This document shows positions 10,870-22,790 of a stretch of DNA of 64,000 nt, piece after piece (positions within the stretch are counted from its first letter, which is position 1; every line of letters starts with the position of its first letter). The DNA comes from Aspergillus flavus (lineage: Eukaryota > Ascomycota > Eurotiomycetes > Eurotiales > Aspergillaceae): positions 3,720,001-3,784,000 of the forward strand of contig NC_092406.1 of assembly GCF_009017415.1 (NCBI RefSeq). The letters are read 5' to 3'. A program made the translations under genes and the position numbers. The notes beneath the pieces were generated by a model, which had not been told where the DNA came from, made no database searches, and saw only the letters and a list, made by a program, of their open reading frames with translations.

Positions 10870-13223
10870 ATGGGCATTAAAGGTATGCCCAGCTTCACTT
10901 TGTATTTTTCGGAGTGATCAGAGAAGGCTGACTGGACAGTTAGGGCTCCATGGTCTTCTCAAGTCAATTCAAAAACCATGTCATTTGAAAAAGTTTAGCG
11001 GACAAACACTTGGGGTCGACGCGTATGGATGGCTGCATCGTGGTACGGTCGCCTGCGCGGTGGACTTAGTTTTGGACCGGCCGACGACCAAGTATGCAGC
11101 TTTGATGGGATATTCTTCGGTGTGGGCGCTAACGGGACTGTAGACATGTCGATTTCGTACTGAACCGGGTCCGCATGTTGCTCTATTTTGGAGTTACCCC
11201 ATATCTTATCTTCGACGGTGACAATCTACCGAGTAAAGCCGGTACCGAGTCTGATCGACATCAACGGCGTCAGGAAAGCAAAACCCTTGGGTTGGAACTG
11301 CAGCGGAAGGGAAGGACAGCGGAAGCTTATCAAGAATTCCAGAAAGCGGTGGATGTGACCCCTTTAATGGCTCGTCAATTGATCGACGAACTGAAAAAGA
11401 TGAATGTTCAGTATGTGGTGGCTCCGTATGAGGCAGATGCACAGCTCGTATACCTTGAGCGCCAGGGCATCATCAATGGTATCATATCAGAAGACTCTGA
11501 TTTGCTGGTGTTCGGCGCGAAAAGACTGTTGTCTAAACTAGACCAGCATGGCGACTGTATTGAGATTAACCGAGCAGATTTTACAGCTTGTCGCGAAGTC
11601 AGTCTTATAGGATGGACTGATGCTGACTTTAGACGCATGTGTATCCTCAGTGGTTGTGATTACCTACCCAACATTGCAAGGCTGGGTTTGAAAACTGCCT
11701 ATCGGTGTATTCGCAAATACAGGAATGTGGAGAAGGCGCTACGGATGCTTCAATTTGAGGGCCAGTATCATGTTCCTACGAATTATCTGGAGAATTTCAA
11801 ACAAGCAGAGCTCACCTTCCTTTATCAGAGAGTATTTTGCCCCCAAGCTGGAAAGCTCGTCACTCTGACTGCACCGGAGGATGATGTGAACCTCGAAGAG
11901 CTGCCGTACATTGGCGCCGATGTGGACCCTGAGCTTGCAGTTGGAGTCGCTCGTGGTGACTTGGATCCTACAACAAAAGAACCGCTGGTTTTGAGGCCTG
12001 CACCCGCGGGTAAGCTCATGCATGGCATCCAACGTCGCCAGACGCTCGGTTCATCCGCCGAACTGAAGCTAAATAAACCCATCAGCTCATTCTTCACCCC
12101 AAAACGGACTCCTCTAGCTGAGTTGGATCCAAATAGCCTCACTCCATCTCCCAGCCAGCAAAGGCTACTGGAACGGCATGCCAATAGGTCCTGGGAGAGC
12201 AGTCCTGTTACGCCCCGGCCGGGAATCGTCCGATCCGCTACTGTGAATAGGCTATCGAGTCCACTAGTTAGGAGTGTGGAGCGGAACTCTTTTTTGGCCC
12301 ATGCCTCTAGAGCATCTACCTTGCAGCCCACCAAACGGCAGCGACTTTGTTCGGAGACGGACGAGGCCAGCCTTCCAAGTCTTCCAGATTGCCGCAGTCG
12401 TTTCTTTGCTAGCTCCCCGGGTGATTCAAGCCCGAGCGGTGCAAAGGTGACGCGAAGTAAGAAAGCGCGAAAGTCAGCTGTCGATGTGTTTTCTGATGAA
12501 GTAGCCGAGGATATCATGACACAAATTGTAGGTTCGTCAGAGACTGCGAACCACTGCAAGGACAAGCCTCACATAGGAACTGAGCCGCGCGAAGGCAACC
12601 ATGAAGAAGCGGCTCCGTCAACGGCACTTACCACGTCGGAAGATTCGGCAATTGTGAAACAGAAAGTCCTTGCAGAAGAGCCACAGGATAGTGCTGAAAC
12701 TCCAAGTAAAGCTTCTGTTAACGAGGACTCCAACCCTGAAGTGTTTCACCAGGTGCTTGACTATCATATTGCCAAACAAAACTCTTCTCTGTTGTCTAAG
12801 TTTACTTTTGAAGCTGCGGAAAGGAATACCAGCCCCAACTTAGATACCCCGCAAACAAAAGATCCTCAGGTTCATCGCCCGCTTATTTCTAGATCACCCT
12901 CTAGGGTGAAAGCTGGGGTTTCCCGGAGTCCTTCGAGGCGACAACGGTTGACACCTTTGCAACGTCTCGGCCAGACTGCGCTGGCCCGGTCACGTTCTCT
13001 GAACTTTACCCCTTCTCTTTCAACATCAAGTGCCCTGGGCAGTAACATCGGGGCCAACACCTCTAAGGCAAGCCCGATCCCTGCCACATGTCATATTGCT
13101 CAAGGAAGTGAAGACATGATTGTTCCCGATAGTGAAGAAGAGGATGTCGATGGTGACGAACCCAGTCATCCCCGGACACCTGTTGCATTCGACCTCAAGC
13201 GATTTTCATATACAAACAAGTGA
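10870..13223 (+). CDS. exo1: Exonuclease 1 (XPG/Rad2 family 5'-3' exonuclease)
   Basis: Nuclear 5'-3' exonuclease and flap nuclease for mismatch repair and end resection. Three exons, 10870-10882, 10944-11091 and 11144-13223, join in phase to 746 residues; the first exon has only 13 nt (MGIK plus one base). The N domain keeps the metal ligand D30 (in GVDAYGWLHR) and D78 (LIFDGD). The internal nuclease domain has YEADAQLVYLE and SEDSDLLVFG, giving E150, D152, D171 and D173 by my count. The helix-hairpin element CILSGCDYLPNIARLG follows. The C-terminal half is long, polar and Ser/Pro-rich, presumably the disordered partner-binding tail; it includes FFTPKRTPLAELDP and a late acidic patch DSEEEDVDGDE. 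The numbering agrees with characterised Exo1, which supports the exon joins. Confidence 0.96.
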
Positions 13224-14419
13224 TTCTGGATGGTATACATTGCCGGCTTCATACAGAATGGCATAAACTTTTTTTTTTTATTTTTTTTTTTTTTTTTTTT
13301 TTGGCATTGTTATCATCCTGTTGGGTCTTATCTGGAAGAGATACACCGGTGTTTTAAGGTATCGCATTATTCTATATTATCTTTGGTCGTGTATACCCTA
13401 CCTTGGACGATATTGGAGATAGACGATCGACGTCAGGTCACTTTGAGTAATTTTAGTTTATATCTTTGCATTGATCGTCAGCATGAAACCTGGACAGAAC
13501 CCACTATGAGACGTAAATGCAGGAGGCTGGAAGGGACCATCAGGCATTAGGGCTGATAAGCCGTGCGGGACCAAGGCTAAAGTCGTGCCTGGACCAATCC
13601 TTGGTCCCTGATCGATCGTAGCGCCATCGGTGGGGCGGATCAGACCCAATGGGGCCTCGTGGGTCCCTCAGGGACAGTGGGCGGTGAATTCTGGTTACCG
13701 GGAAACCAGCGGGTGTAAACAAAAGGTGATGCCCAGCCTCCTCCATTGGGAGTATATTCTCCATTCCCAGCCACCACATTATCATCACCATCGTCACCAG
13801 TTACCTCAACTCTCGCTCGTTGTGTGGAAAAAAATCGGGAGGCAGGCATTCATTGCAAGTGTGGATTTGGCTAGCTACGATCTCTCTCCCCAATTCTCCC
13901 CTTCCCTCTTTCTCCCCTCTCCATTCCTTGTACTCAGCTTTGCCTTTTTTTGGCACTAAGTCGTTGAATTTGAACCCCAGATCGGGGCATAGCTTATCGG
14001 ATTTTTAATTCAACTATCTGACACATCTTGTATAACGTCCAGGTCTCGTGAGCACTGCGACGCAAAGCAGACATACATTCCTTATTCTATTCGTCAAGGG
14101 ATTGTTCCTCGACCTCGTGCCCTCGTGCCCTCGAGCCCACATTCCATACCCACGTCAAGGCTGACAGAACGTTCCGACATTCTTCGATCACCTTCTCCAG
14201 GCATAGAGTTTCACAGCTTGGACTGACAACCGAGACTGTCGCGCATTAAAACAGCTTGATCAGGTCGCAGAACCGAGGGAACAACCAGCACTTTCTGTCA
14301 TAGTGCGCAACGAAGCGCTCTTCGATCACTCCTTCTCGGGGTCCCGAGAAGAGAGTCATATAAGCTACGGTGTGAAGCAATCAGCTGATATAAGTCTGGC
14401 TGAGACTTGACCGGTCGAC
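13224..14419. other. Intergenic, long T tract and probable 5' leader of Fig1 gene
   Basis: About 1.2 kb. A T-rich homopolymer tract (13269-13302, broken by a single A) lies just after exo1. From about 13880 the strand is pyrimidine-rich (CTCTCTCCCC and similar), a common layout upstream of fungal transcription starts. I see no convincing gene. Confidence 0.55.
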
Positions 14420-15409
14420 ATGGCTGGCAATTTTAAGGACAAGATGGCCCGTATGTGACCCTTGTTCTTGAAACCATGCTGTTTGTGTATACTGATTGTC
14501 TGTGTGATTATAGGTTTCATTCCCATGATCGGTTACCATCACGTGCTTATGATAATTATTGCAGTTACCATTATTCTTCTCTGTAAGCCATGTCCCATAC
14601 TATGCTGTCACCTCCGGAATGCAACTGACCATATTAGCCCTCTTATTGGCCGGATGCTCGTCGTCCTCTCCACAAATGCCCAGCATCTTCTTGATCTCTC
14701 TCTATTACCAACGCTACGACCCCGTCTTCAATCTTGCCCAAGTGGATCCCGGCGTAGTGCAAGCAACAGCGAACATCGTTGGAGGAGCGGAGATGGAAGT
14801 CCGTGTGGGATATTTCGGAATCTGCGTATCGCCATCAGGAGGTGCCTACATCTGCAATTCGAATGCAACGGCCCTGGCTGAGGTCGTCACTGTGGACCAA
14901 GATCCGCTGAACCTGATTTGGGTAGCATCAACGTTTAAGGATGCTGTGGTCTTCCCATATCTCCTGTATGTTTCCCAGAGTCTTTGGTGATTCTATCTGG
15001 ATTCATGAATAGGTCCACTGACTTTGATAGAATCGTTGCCGTTATCCTCGCATTTTTCTGCTTCATCCTTCTGGCGACTTTCCCTGGATGGCACGAAGAA
15101 ATCGACTCGACCGGCTCAGAACGTGAGGTGAAGCCGTTTCCTTCCCGGCCCGTATCTCAGGCAGCGCTGGCTCTGATTTTCGTGGCATCTGTCTTTGTGC
15201 TGGTCTCGGTACTATGGCAGCACACGGCATCCGTCGCCGCGAGCACCATTGCCCAAGACATGGGCAATGGCAGTGTCAAGAGCGGAGTTGGTAGCTCTGC
15301 GATGGTTCTCGGATGGTTTGGATTTGGCCTGATGGTGGTGACGACGATAGGCTTGTTGGTGATGATTCTCAGCATCAAGCTGATACGGCAGTTGACGGAT
15401 GAAGAATAA
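14420..15409 (+). CDS. fig1: Fig1-domain membrane protein (Ca2+ regulator / mating membrane fusion)
   Basis: Four-exon gene (14420-14450, 14514-14582, 14638-14965, 15031-15409) for a 268-residue membrane protein of the Fig1 family, which supports low-affinity Ca2+ influx and membrane fusion in mating. After a short N-terminal cytosolic piece comes a first membrane segment (VLMIIIAVTIILLSLLLAGC) directly followed by the family signature GCSSSSP. The extracellular loop has the paired-cysteine stretch RVGYFGICVSPSGG..YIC. Three further membrane segments are seen: VAVILAFFCFILLATF, AALALIFVASVFVLVSVLW and GFGLMVVTTIGLLVMILSI. Topology and order match Fig1. The role in this species is inferred from the family. 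Confidence 0.88.
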
Positions 15410-15930
15410 TCTATGAAGGGACGCTTTTTCTTTTTGCTTCTTCTTTTTTTTTGTTTTCGACCATATACATGACGCACTTTCCGACGGCACGAACGACACA
15501 CGATTAATACGACACTGAATTTTGAAATCACGATGATAATGAACAAAATCAATCAACGCCCCTATCACCCCCCTCGCGAGATGCTCCCCTGCTGATCGAT
15601 CTACCTGTACATTCGCCTGTTTGCATTTTGTCTGTTGAGGGTTTACGTCATGTATAAAAGACGATTTTCTTTTTAGTTATTGGAATGGGATGGGATGGTT
15701 GCGATGGGACCCGGGAATTGGAAGTTTTTTTTTACGTGGAATACCTCACTGATTTGTCAAGACTCAATGATTGACCGACTGATTTGAACGCATTTTTGTT
15801 TCTATGGCCATAATACAACAGCTCGCATATAGATTGGCTGTTGCTACCGACATGAAAGAATTATATTCATCATGAACTGCAGTTCATCGCATCCACATTT
15901 GTAACCCAGTATATATACAAAGGAGCAAAA
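15410..15930. other. Intergenic, convergent 3' ends
   Basis: Between the convergent 3' ends of the Fig1 gene and the MFS transporter. It has T-rich runs at 15425-15456 and 15725-15733. I see no gene. Confidence 0.6.
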
Positions 15931-17832
15931 TCAGATATCATGCCTCGCATACTTACTCGCCATCCTCAACCTCCTCCCAAACTTCAACAAAATAAAAGGA
16001 TAGGGCACAAACAACACCGTCAAGCATCCAAGAAGCGTACACGCCCAGCCAACCCCCAGATTATGAAACATAGCCGTCGCAAACAAAGGAAACCCAGCCC
16101 CAAACGACGACCTCATAAAATCATTCCCCGCCAACACCGAAGCCGCATACCTCGGATACGCATGAGCCTGATAACAAAAAATCCCATTGAAGATCAAACA
16201 CCCCCCGACCGAAAAAAACACCGACCCCACAATCGGCACAATCCAATGCACGCTCTCAAAGTTCCCCGTCCACCCAAACCAGAACAGCGAAATCGGGAGC
16301 GCGAACGCCCCCACGCAGGCTGGGGGCAGCTGGTGTTCGGGTGCGATGTTCCAGTTCTGGTCGAAATGCTGAGATTGGTATTTGGCTTTCCAGTAGAAGT
16401 AGCACGGTATTATGAGGATCGCTCCGATTAGGATCCCGAGGAAGGCGAGGCCGGTTTGGCCCATGTTGAAACCGTGGATTTCGCTGAAGACGATTGGGAA
16501 GGCTTCGAAGAAGATGTAGAGGATGCCGTAGATTAGGGAGATGTAGAGGTTTAGGAAGAAGACGATTGGTTCGAGGAAGCAGAGTTGGAAGGGTCGGATT
16601 GCGGCTTCGAAGAGGACGTCCTGGTTGTTGAGTTAGATGTTGTTAGGGTTTGGGTTTGGGTTGGGGGTAGATGTCGTTGTCGTTGTCGTTGTTGTTGTTG
16701 TTCTTGCTAACGTACCTTAGGTCTGACATGGCTGAGCTCGATCTCCGCTTCGCATTTGTAGTTCGAGTTCCCCGTGATCTTCCGTACGCGACGTGCTCGT
16801 CGCCAAAGAATATTGGGCGTGAAGGTTTCCGGGAGGAAGAAGAATAGTAGGACCAGTGTGAACCCGCTGGCCCAGAGCAGCTGCCAGATGGTCCATGTCC
16901 ACCCTTTTGCGGAGGCTGCGAAGCCGCCGACGAGAGGGCCCAGGACGGGTGCGGAGATGGCGAAACAGCCCCAGATAGCGATCATGTAGTCGCGCACTTT
17001 CGGGTTCCACATGTCTCCCATGGATGCTCCGCCGGTTGCAAGGGCTGGGGAGCCGAGAAAGCCGGTCAAGAACCGGAATGCGAGTAGCATGCCGAAGTTC
17101 TTTGCGTAGATGACGGCGAATTGGAAGAAGACAAAGACGACGAGGGTGAGGATGTATGTAGGGTTTCGGCCGACGGTTGGTAGCTCTGAGAGAGGGGACC
17201 AGACCATTGGACCTGGGGGTGTGGTTAGTATGTTGATTGATGGGGGTACGCTTAGTTACGATCCATGAATGGGACGTACCTAGGCCATATCCCAGCACGA
17301 AGAGTGTCAGCCCGAGTGTTGCGGCGACTCTACTTACACCGAATTGTTCCGAGACGCCTTCGATTCCTGGGGTATAGATCGCAGATCCGATGTAGATGGC
17401 AAAGGTTAACATCCAGATCTGGCTACTTACAAGGAGTTTTTTAGTTGTGCTCCAATTCTGAGGATTCTGCATGCATGTAAGTACTTGATGGTGGAGACCG
17501 TGTTCAGGGAAGCAAGTCTGTATACGTACCTCAGGATCATCTGGTCCACGCCAATCCACCAGAAGCGGTGTTCCTCTATCGACACCAGCGGTCGAAGCTA
17601 TCGAGTTCAGACGACGCGAAGCTCGTGACGCCTGTGACATAACGGCGTATAGACCGAAGGTGTCCTCCTCGGTGTCCGCCAACGTCGCTGCCTCTTCATC
17701 TTTGACACTGGGTTCCGGTTTCAAACATTCTGTCCAAAGAGCCGGATTAACTTCCTCTGGGTATCGTAGCAACCGATTCCTAGTAAACACGCGCACGAGC
17801 TTTCCAAAGGTTGAATCGCGGATGGTCTCCAT
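15931..17832 (-). CDS. MFS drug:H+ antiporter (DHA1, FLR1/caffeine-resistance type)
   Basis: Twelve-helix major facilitator of the DHA1 family, exporting drugs or small toxic compounds across the plasma membrane. Four exons (17530-17832, 17280-17466, 16716-17212, 15931-16620) join in phase to 558 residues. The N-terminal cytosolic domain has the subfamily's opening IRDSTFGKLVRVFTRNR and the pre-membrane motif WRGPDDPENPQNWS. Helices follow; the motif after TM5 is APVLGPLVGGFAA (antiporter motif C, GPxxGG). The second half starts at DVLFEAAIRPFQL and ends FGRRLRMASKYARHDI. The ATG at 17832 is the first in frame. Substrate is unknown; no regulator lies next to it. Confidence 0.9.
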
Positions 17833-18384
17833 GTTTAGGGCTCGTCTGATTCAGCCCTGGTGTTGATCCTCGCATCGCTGTCCGGTTCTACCATGACCCA
17901 TAATGAATTTATATACTTGACTAGTGGCAATTGTTTTAAGACTCATGTTGTTTAAGCTTTTCTATAGACTTTCACAGCATTGTCTGGCCAGTATACTGCC
18001 AATGGAACGTAACTGCTGGGTGTATATCCGTAAACCCGGAAATCCGAGAGACGTCATAGTAAGGCGGATGCTCTCGGACGACAAAGTGTGGTTGATGTCA
18101 TGACTCTTCTAAAACCAGAAGAATCCTACTGAATCATGCTGTTGAGATGGTCATCGTGGTCCCTGCTGTTCCCCACATTGTGCCTAGACCGATGTTTTGA
18201 AGACAGTTGGAAATGGCGATTATAAATGCTCTCGACGCCGTTACCAATGAAGGCTTACCAAGCAATATAAGATTTGGATGTAACCACAAAGCTATGACAG
18301 TGGTCCAGTTAAATTGTTGATGATTAACATGTTTATGACTTTCTACAGAATCTTCTCGTTGAATTAGCTCGACGCTCTCTATTT
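17833..18384. other. Intergenic
   Basis: The promoter side of the MFS gene and the 3' flank of the decayed kinase/HAD/UPRT gene. An 84-codon open frame (18134-18388 minus) runs on from the end of that gene in another frame but resembles nothing I know. Confidence 0.5.
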
Positions 18385-20394
18385 TCAACTTAATGGACTT
18401 GGGCCTGTTCCCTTGTACTTGTTCTCCGAAATACGTAGGGTTATAAATTGCAGGTTGTCATATTTCGCAAGAGCAGCAGTCAATCTTCCACCAGAAACAC
18501 ACCGAGCTTGCATGACTCCAGTGATCACCACAACAGAAACCTCTTTGTTGAGGTCGCGGATATGTCGCATAAAGTCCAGGATAGTCCCCCCGCTATTAAC
18601 GACCGAGTCAACGAGAATGACAGCGAACCTATCTTCGAGGTGGTCGTGTTGAAGATCAATGGCCTGATATGCGTGCGTAAACATCGCACGCTCAAATGCC
18701 CTGTTGACTCCGAATGCCATGGGCTCCCCTCCCCTCATTAACGCTACTATCAGAACTTTGTCCTCCCTCCAGAGTTGGTAGCCGGTAGTATTGTGTCCCT
18801 GTGGGTGAGGGATAGCGGCTTCTTCAACTCTTATGAGCGCAGGCAAGAATGTGTTGGCTAGATACCAACCCCCGTCACTGTGTGCCTCCCTCAAATGTAG
18901 TCCTTGCACGCTGGCATTTCTCATGGGTGTCATCAGAATTTTGACGGCTTCTGGGTTCAGCTTGTCCGCGCTGATTACCTTCAACTTGGTGGCCTTGCCG
19001 CATTCTGACACGAGGGAGTCCATAAAATCAGGGTCCATAAGTTCGACAATGGGGAGTACCTCTGTGGTTAGGCGAGGTGATACATTGCTGGGCCGAAGTC
19101 ATTGCTTCGCCTTCAACCCATCGTTCTCAATTGCTTTCTTCAAAGCCGTTTCCATTGATACGCTCCTGCTCGCTTCATCTCCCACAACGACAATAGCCTT
19201 GTCGGCTCTCGATAGCATCTCCAGGTCAAGAGGACTATCTCCAAAGGCGCAGACTTCGAGATGGTGTTTGTCCTTAAGATGACCAGCCAAAGCCCCCTTG
19301 ACCTCAGCGGTCACAACGAAACCGTAACTAATCCGGTCACCCCCAATGACGGTGATCTTTTCTTGCTATCCTTCCAGCTCTAACACATATTTCCATATCT
19401 GAGCCAAGCCACAAGTCACAACCACTGCAGCGACGTGCGCCTGTTGAGCAATGAGGTGTAAAAAATTCAAAAACTCCCCATCCAGAGTCACAGACGAGGC
19501 AATGTCCTTGCAAACAGAATCATATTCATCACCGCGAAGCCTTTCTTCATGAAGGAGAGTCACCTACCGGAAAGCGTCGTAGCTGTATCCCAGAGGACTC
19601 TCGAATACAACCTGCGCAGGTGTCTTCGGCCGTTCTCCCCCTGCATATTCCAGGAGTGGAGAAATCTTCTTCCAAAACAGGTCTCCAGTGTCTTGCGAGG
19701 TCAACGTACGGTCGGCATCAAGCCCGATCATCCTTCCTAGAGTACCACTCTTTATGGCAGGGATGCTGTCAAGGGTGTTGAGGGCTTTGGAAAGGTTGTG
19801 TTGTTCGTCATGTTTGTTGAAATACTAGAGCAGGCGCTCAACCTCCTTGGGTATCATGTTCGAAGTCACAGCACAAAAAAGAATGTTATTACGATAACAA
19901 AGGTCGCGAAGCATTTGCTTCTCAGCTTCCACCCAGCGTTGCACATGGTTGGTTGAGACGTGCGAGCGATTTCTGCCAGAATCATCGAGACGGCGCTTGA
20001 CGATCTCCTGAGGAGGGACATCAAGGTAAAGGATATGGGTGTAGGTATCCAAGTCGCTTTGGGTATACACAGCCGGTCCAGACTTCTTCCCTTCGTTCCA
20101 GAACATAAAGTGTCCTGTAACGACGCCAGTCTTGTCATGTGCTATGCAGTTATTCTTAATGCAAGATATCGCTAGCTCACGAAAGTCATGACGGGCTTTG
20201 TCATCCAACATCGTGAAGGACGTTATGCCTCCACAAACGAGCTTACCAATCTCATCGCTGCCCTCGAAGTACATGAAGTGGTCTTCGCCGAGGGCCATTC
20301 TGAGCTGGTTCAACAAGGTTGTCTTTCCAGATCCAGGGAGTCCATAAATGCCAATCACCACAGGCTTCACAGGGGAAGAAGGATTCTGCGCCAT
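18385..20394 (-). pseudogene. Decayed P-loop kinase / HAD phosphatase / uracil phosphoribosyltransferase fusion
   Basis: One continuous reading frame, broken by four nonsense codons and no frameshift. The start is the ATG at 20394. Domain 1 is a P-loop nucleotide kinase (GIYGLPGSGKTTLL, then HILYLDVPPQEIVKRR). Domain 2 is HAD-like, with GLDADRTLTS as motif I and VCAFGDSPLDLEML as motif IV. Domain 3 is a uracil-phosphoribosyltransferase-like domain with MTPMRNASVQGLHLREAH, VALMRGGEPMAFGV and the PRPP loop VILVDSVVNSGGTILDF. The stops lie at 19825-19827 (TAG), 19564-19566 (TAG), 19366-19368 (TAG) and 19099-19101 (TGA). All fit single C-to-T changes from CAG or CGA. The C terminus (stop 18385) also lacks the usual end of the UPRT family. 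As it stands it cannot make the full protein. Confidence 0.88.
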
Positions 20395-21437
20395 TGCACT
20401 TTGGTCACTACAATTGAAAGAATGATACGGCGTTACACTGCGAATGTTCAAAACAAGACTTGAGGAGCAAACGAATCTGTGTCAGTCTAGCAAGGAAAGG
20501 ATAGCGACAACCACCGAGAGACAAAGGCTGCCTCTATATGAGAGAACCACGCCCTTTATATAGACAACTTGACAGGTATCAGGAGGTAAGGATCAGCGGA
20601 CAAAGCTACACTAGCTAGGTCCGGGTGAGTCTATGTATGATTATTCACATCTGGACAATTTGCCGCACTGCAACGGATTTGATAAACAGCTCAGGATTGG
20701 ATGTTTGGGGCATCGGCGGAGCTGTGAGGTTCATTGTTTGTATAATGTAAAGGGCTTGCTTGGCCAATAACAATTCCCTATCATCGTGCAATAGAGCAAA
20801 CAGACGATGCGATATAGTGGATACATTCATCCTCCAGACAATTGGATAGTTGCCGTACCTCTTTGAATGAAGTTCCATGGTTGCCCTGCGGCTGCGCGCA
20901 GATCAGATGATAAATTGAATTTCTTCGAATAACTATGGGATGGAAACTACAACCCATCAGTAAAGAAGCTGCTCGAGAAAGTCTGATACAGGGATAGACA
21001 TACTTGCCTTCTAGTAGGTGGAGAAAAGAGTATCGTTCTATATCATTGTCAATGCAAAGTGTATCCAAGAAGCCTTCTATATACTATGAAACTAGATCAT
21101 GTCTTACATGACCTACTTGAGATATGACTCCTATAAGCTCGGATGTAAACACAGTGTAAGGAGAATTTCTAGGACTAAAAGGAAAAAGGAGAAAAGTAAA
21201 AATGTCAAATTTCCACCTACAGACCCAAGTGGGCTAGATCCAGCCATCTACTTTTACAAAGATTATTGGTTAATTTGTAGTGATGGGAGTAAGTATATAT
21301 TAAGGCACCCGCATGAAACAAGAAAGGTATCTTTAGAATCTGCAATTGGGGTTTATCTCGTAGAACATTTTCCGCAGTAAGTGAAGCAGCTTAAAACAAT
21401 CATACAAAAACACATAATATACATAAAAAAAGGTATA
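20395..21437. other. Intergenic, AT-rich
   Basis: About 1 kb between the decayed fusion gene and the arrestin-like gene. A 93-codon open frame on the plus strand (21099-21380) has a basic start and no recognised domain; I do not call it a gene. The stretch 21100-21440 is notably A-rich. Confidence 0.45.
20555..20562 (-). promoter_or_regulatory. TATA-like box of the decayed fusion gene
   Basis: On the minus strand this reads TATATAAA, about 160 nt upstream of the ATG at 20394. It suggests the promoter is still recognisable. Confidence 0.4.
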
Positions 21438-22790
21438 CTAGAACAGCTTAGCAGATTTGGCCTCATATGGGTCAGGATCCATTGGTGGAGGCGTGAGATA
21501 AACCGGGAAACTAAACTCCAATATCGTCGTCCTGAACTATTGATTGAATCTAACGTTAGCACAACTCGAACCAAGTCATGATCTTTCCTACCTTAGAATA
21601 GCCACTTTGCAAACCGAGCCTAACCTCGAGTTTATATGTTTGGCTAATATTGCAAGTCTCAAACGACGGCGTGAGCGCGATTGGTAGTCGATGTTTCTTC
21701 CACAGACTATCCCCTATGGATAACTCAGCCCCATTTGAAGCTCCATCATGGCAGACAACATAATGGATGTTAGTCATGGTTTGTATGACCTGGAACTGTG
21801 TGTCTTTTTCAACAAGCCCGGATGCATGCGTCTCTGTCGATCCCACAAGCATGGTCTGGAAGTCATTCAACCATACAAAGCATTCTCTGTCCCCGACCTT
21901 TGTGAGCTTAATCTTCAATGGGATGGGATACCCTAGAAGTAAGCACTGTCCATTCAGGAGTTCGACGTCGACTTGGTATGCCAGCGGGCTGCATAAGCTG
22001 TTAGAATCATGATTGATGGAGAGAAGACACCTTCTCCCCAGTACGTTTTTTGGAAGGCTAAAGTCGGGCACAGGGTAGTAAAGAATATTGCGAGTCTGCC
22101 ACGAGGGAACCTGGTTAGTATGATTTGCCTATGTTCCTTTTCGTATATCCAAGCTACTCAACTAATTTCTCCACTCCTTTTAAGATACCAGTCTTTGTCA
22201 CCGTCACATCCAGAAAGTACCTGGCCTCCCAAGGCGATAGAGTGTCTCCAGTCGAGGGTGGAAGCCTTCGTAAGAGATGGTGGGTTTTGTTCTTCCGATA
22301 TAGAAACCCCGTGCAAGACGGGTTTGGTTTCGTTTCATCTAGACTGATTTTATGACATTCGGATGTTGAAGGAAACTAGAAGAACGCGAAACATGTATGA
22401 GAGAAGAGTCCAGTGATCTGCATGTCGTTAGAGGTAGTAAAACATACCGTGAGGGAGAAAGGAAAGATGTGCGTCCCAGGGCCGACAGTTAGGCTTTTAG
22501 AAAGGGATGTCTCCGTCATCTTCTGAGGTGGGAAAACATTTTGAAACCTTTGAAATAACTGTACATGAGGGCGTTAAGAAACGGCTATCACTTGTGAATC
22601 TCGGCAGACGTACCTGATGGGACTCGATATATTTCCCAGAGTCTAGTCGTGATGTTGCTATCCCAGATAACTTGACTGTAATAGTTGAGATATTGACCGG
22701 CGCCTTGTTACGGAGGAAGAGCTGGCCAGACACAGTGTCTTTTTCTGTGTAAGCTCCCCTTTCCTGATTGAGTCGTATTTGGAGATCCAT
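21438..22790 (-). CDS. Arrestin-like domain protein
   Basis: A five-exon model (22614-22790, 22448-22558, 22163-22375, 21592-22095, 21438-21536), every intron in phase 0, gives 367 residues. The arrestin N domain starts at MDLQIRLNQERGAYTEKDTV and runs through INISTITVKLSG-like strands to FPPQKMTETSLSKSLTVGPG, with HIFPFSLT at the usual place. The C domain has LLLGYPIPLKIKLTKVGD and the conserved LTPSFETCNISQTYKLEV. The last exon gives TILEFSFPVYLTPPPMDPDP. Fungal arrestin-like proteins commonly act as ubiquitin-ligase adaptors for cargo sorting. I see no PY motif, so a trafficking role is only inferred. The weakest joint is exon 3 to 4 (donor GTTGAG). It is divergent from the chitin synthase gene. 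Confidence 0.8.

Noticed and set aside
21099..21380. 93-codon plus-strand frame in the AT-rich gap before the arrestin-like gene
   Set aside because: It has no recognised domain or signal peptide and lies in a lysine-rich, A-rich segment where chance frames are expected.
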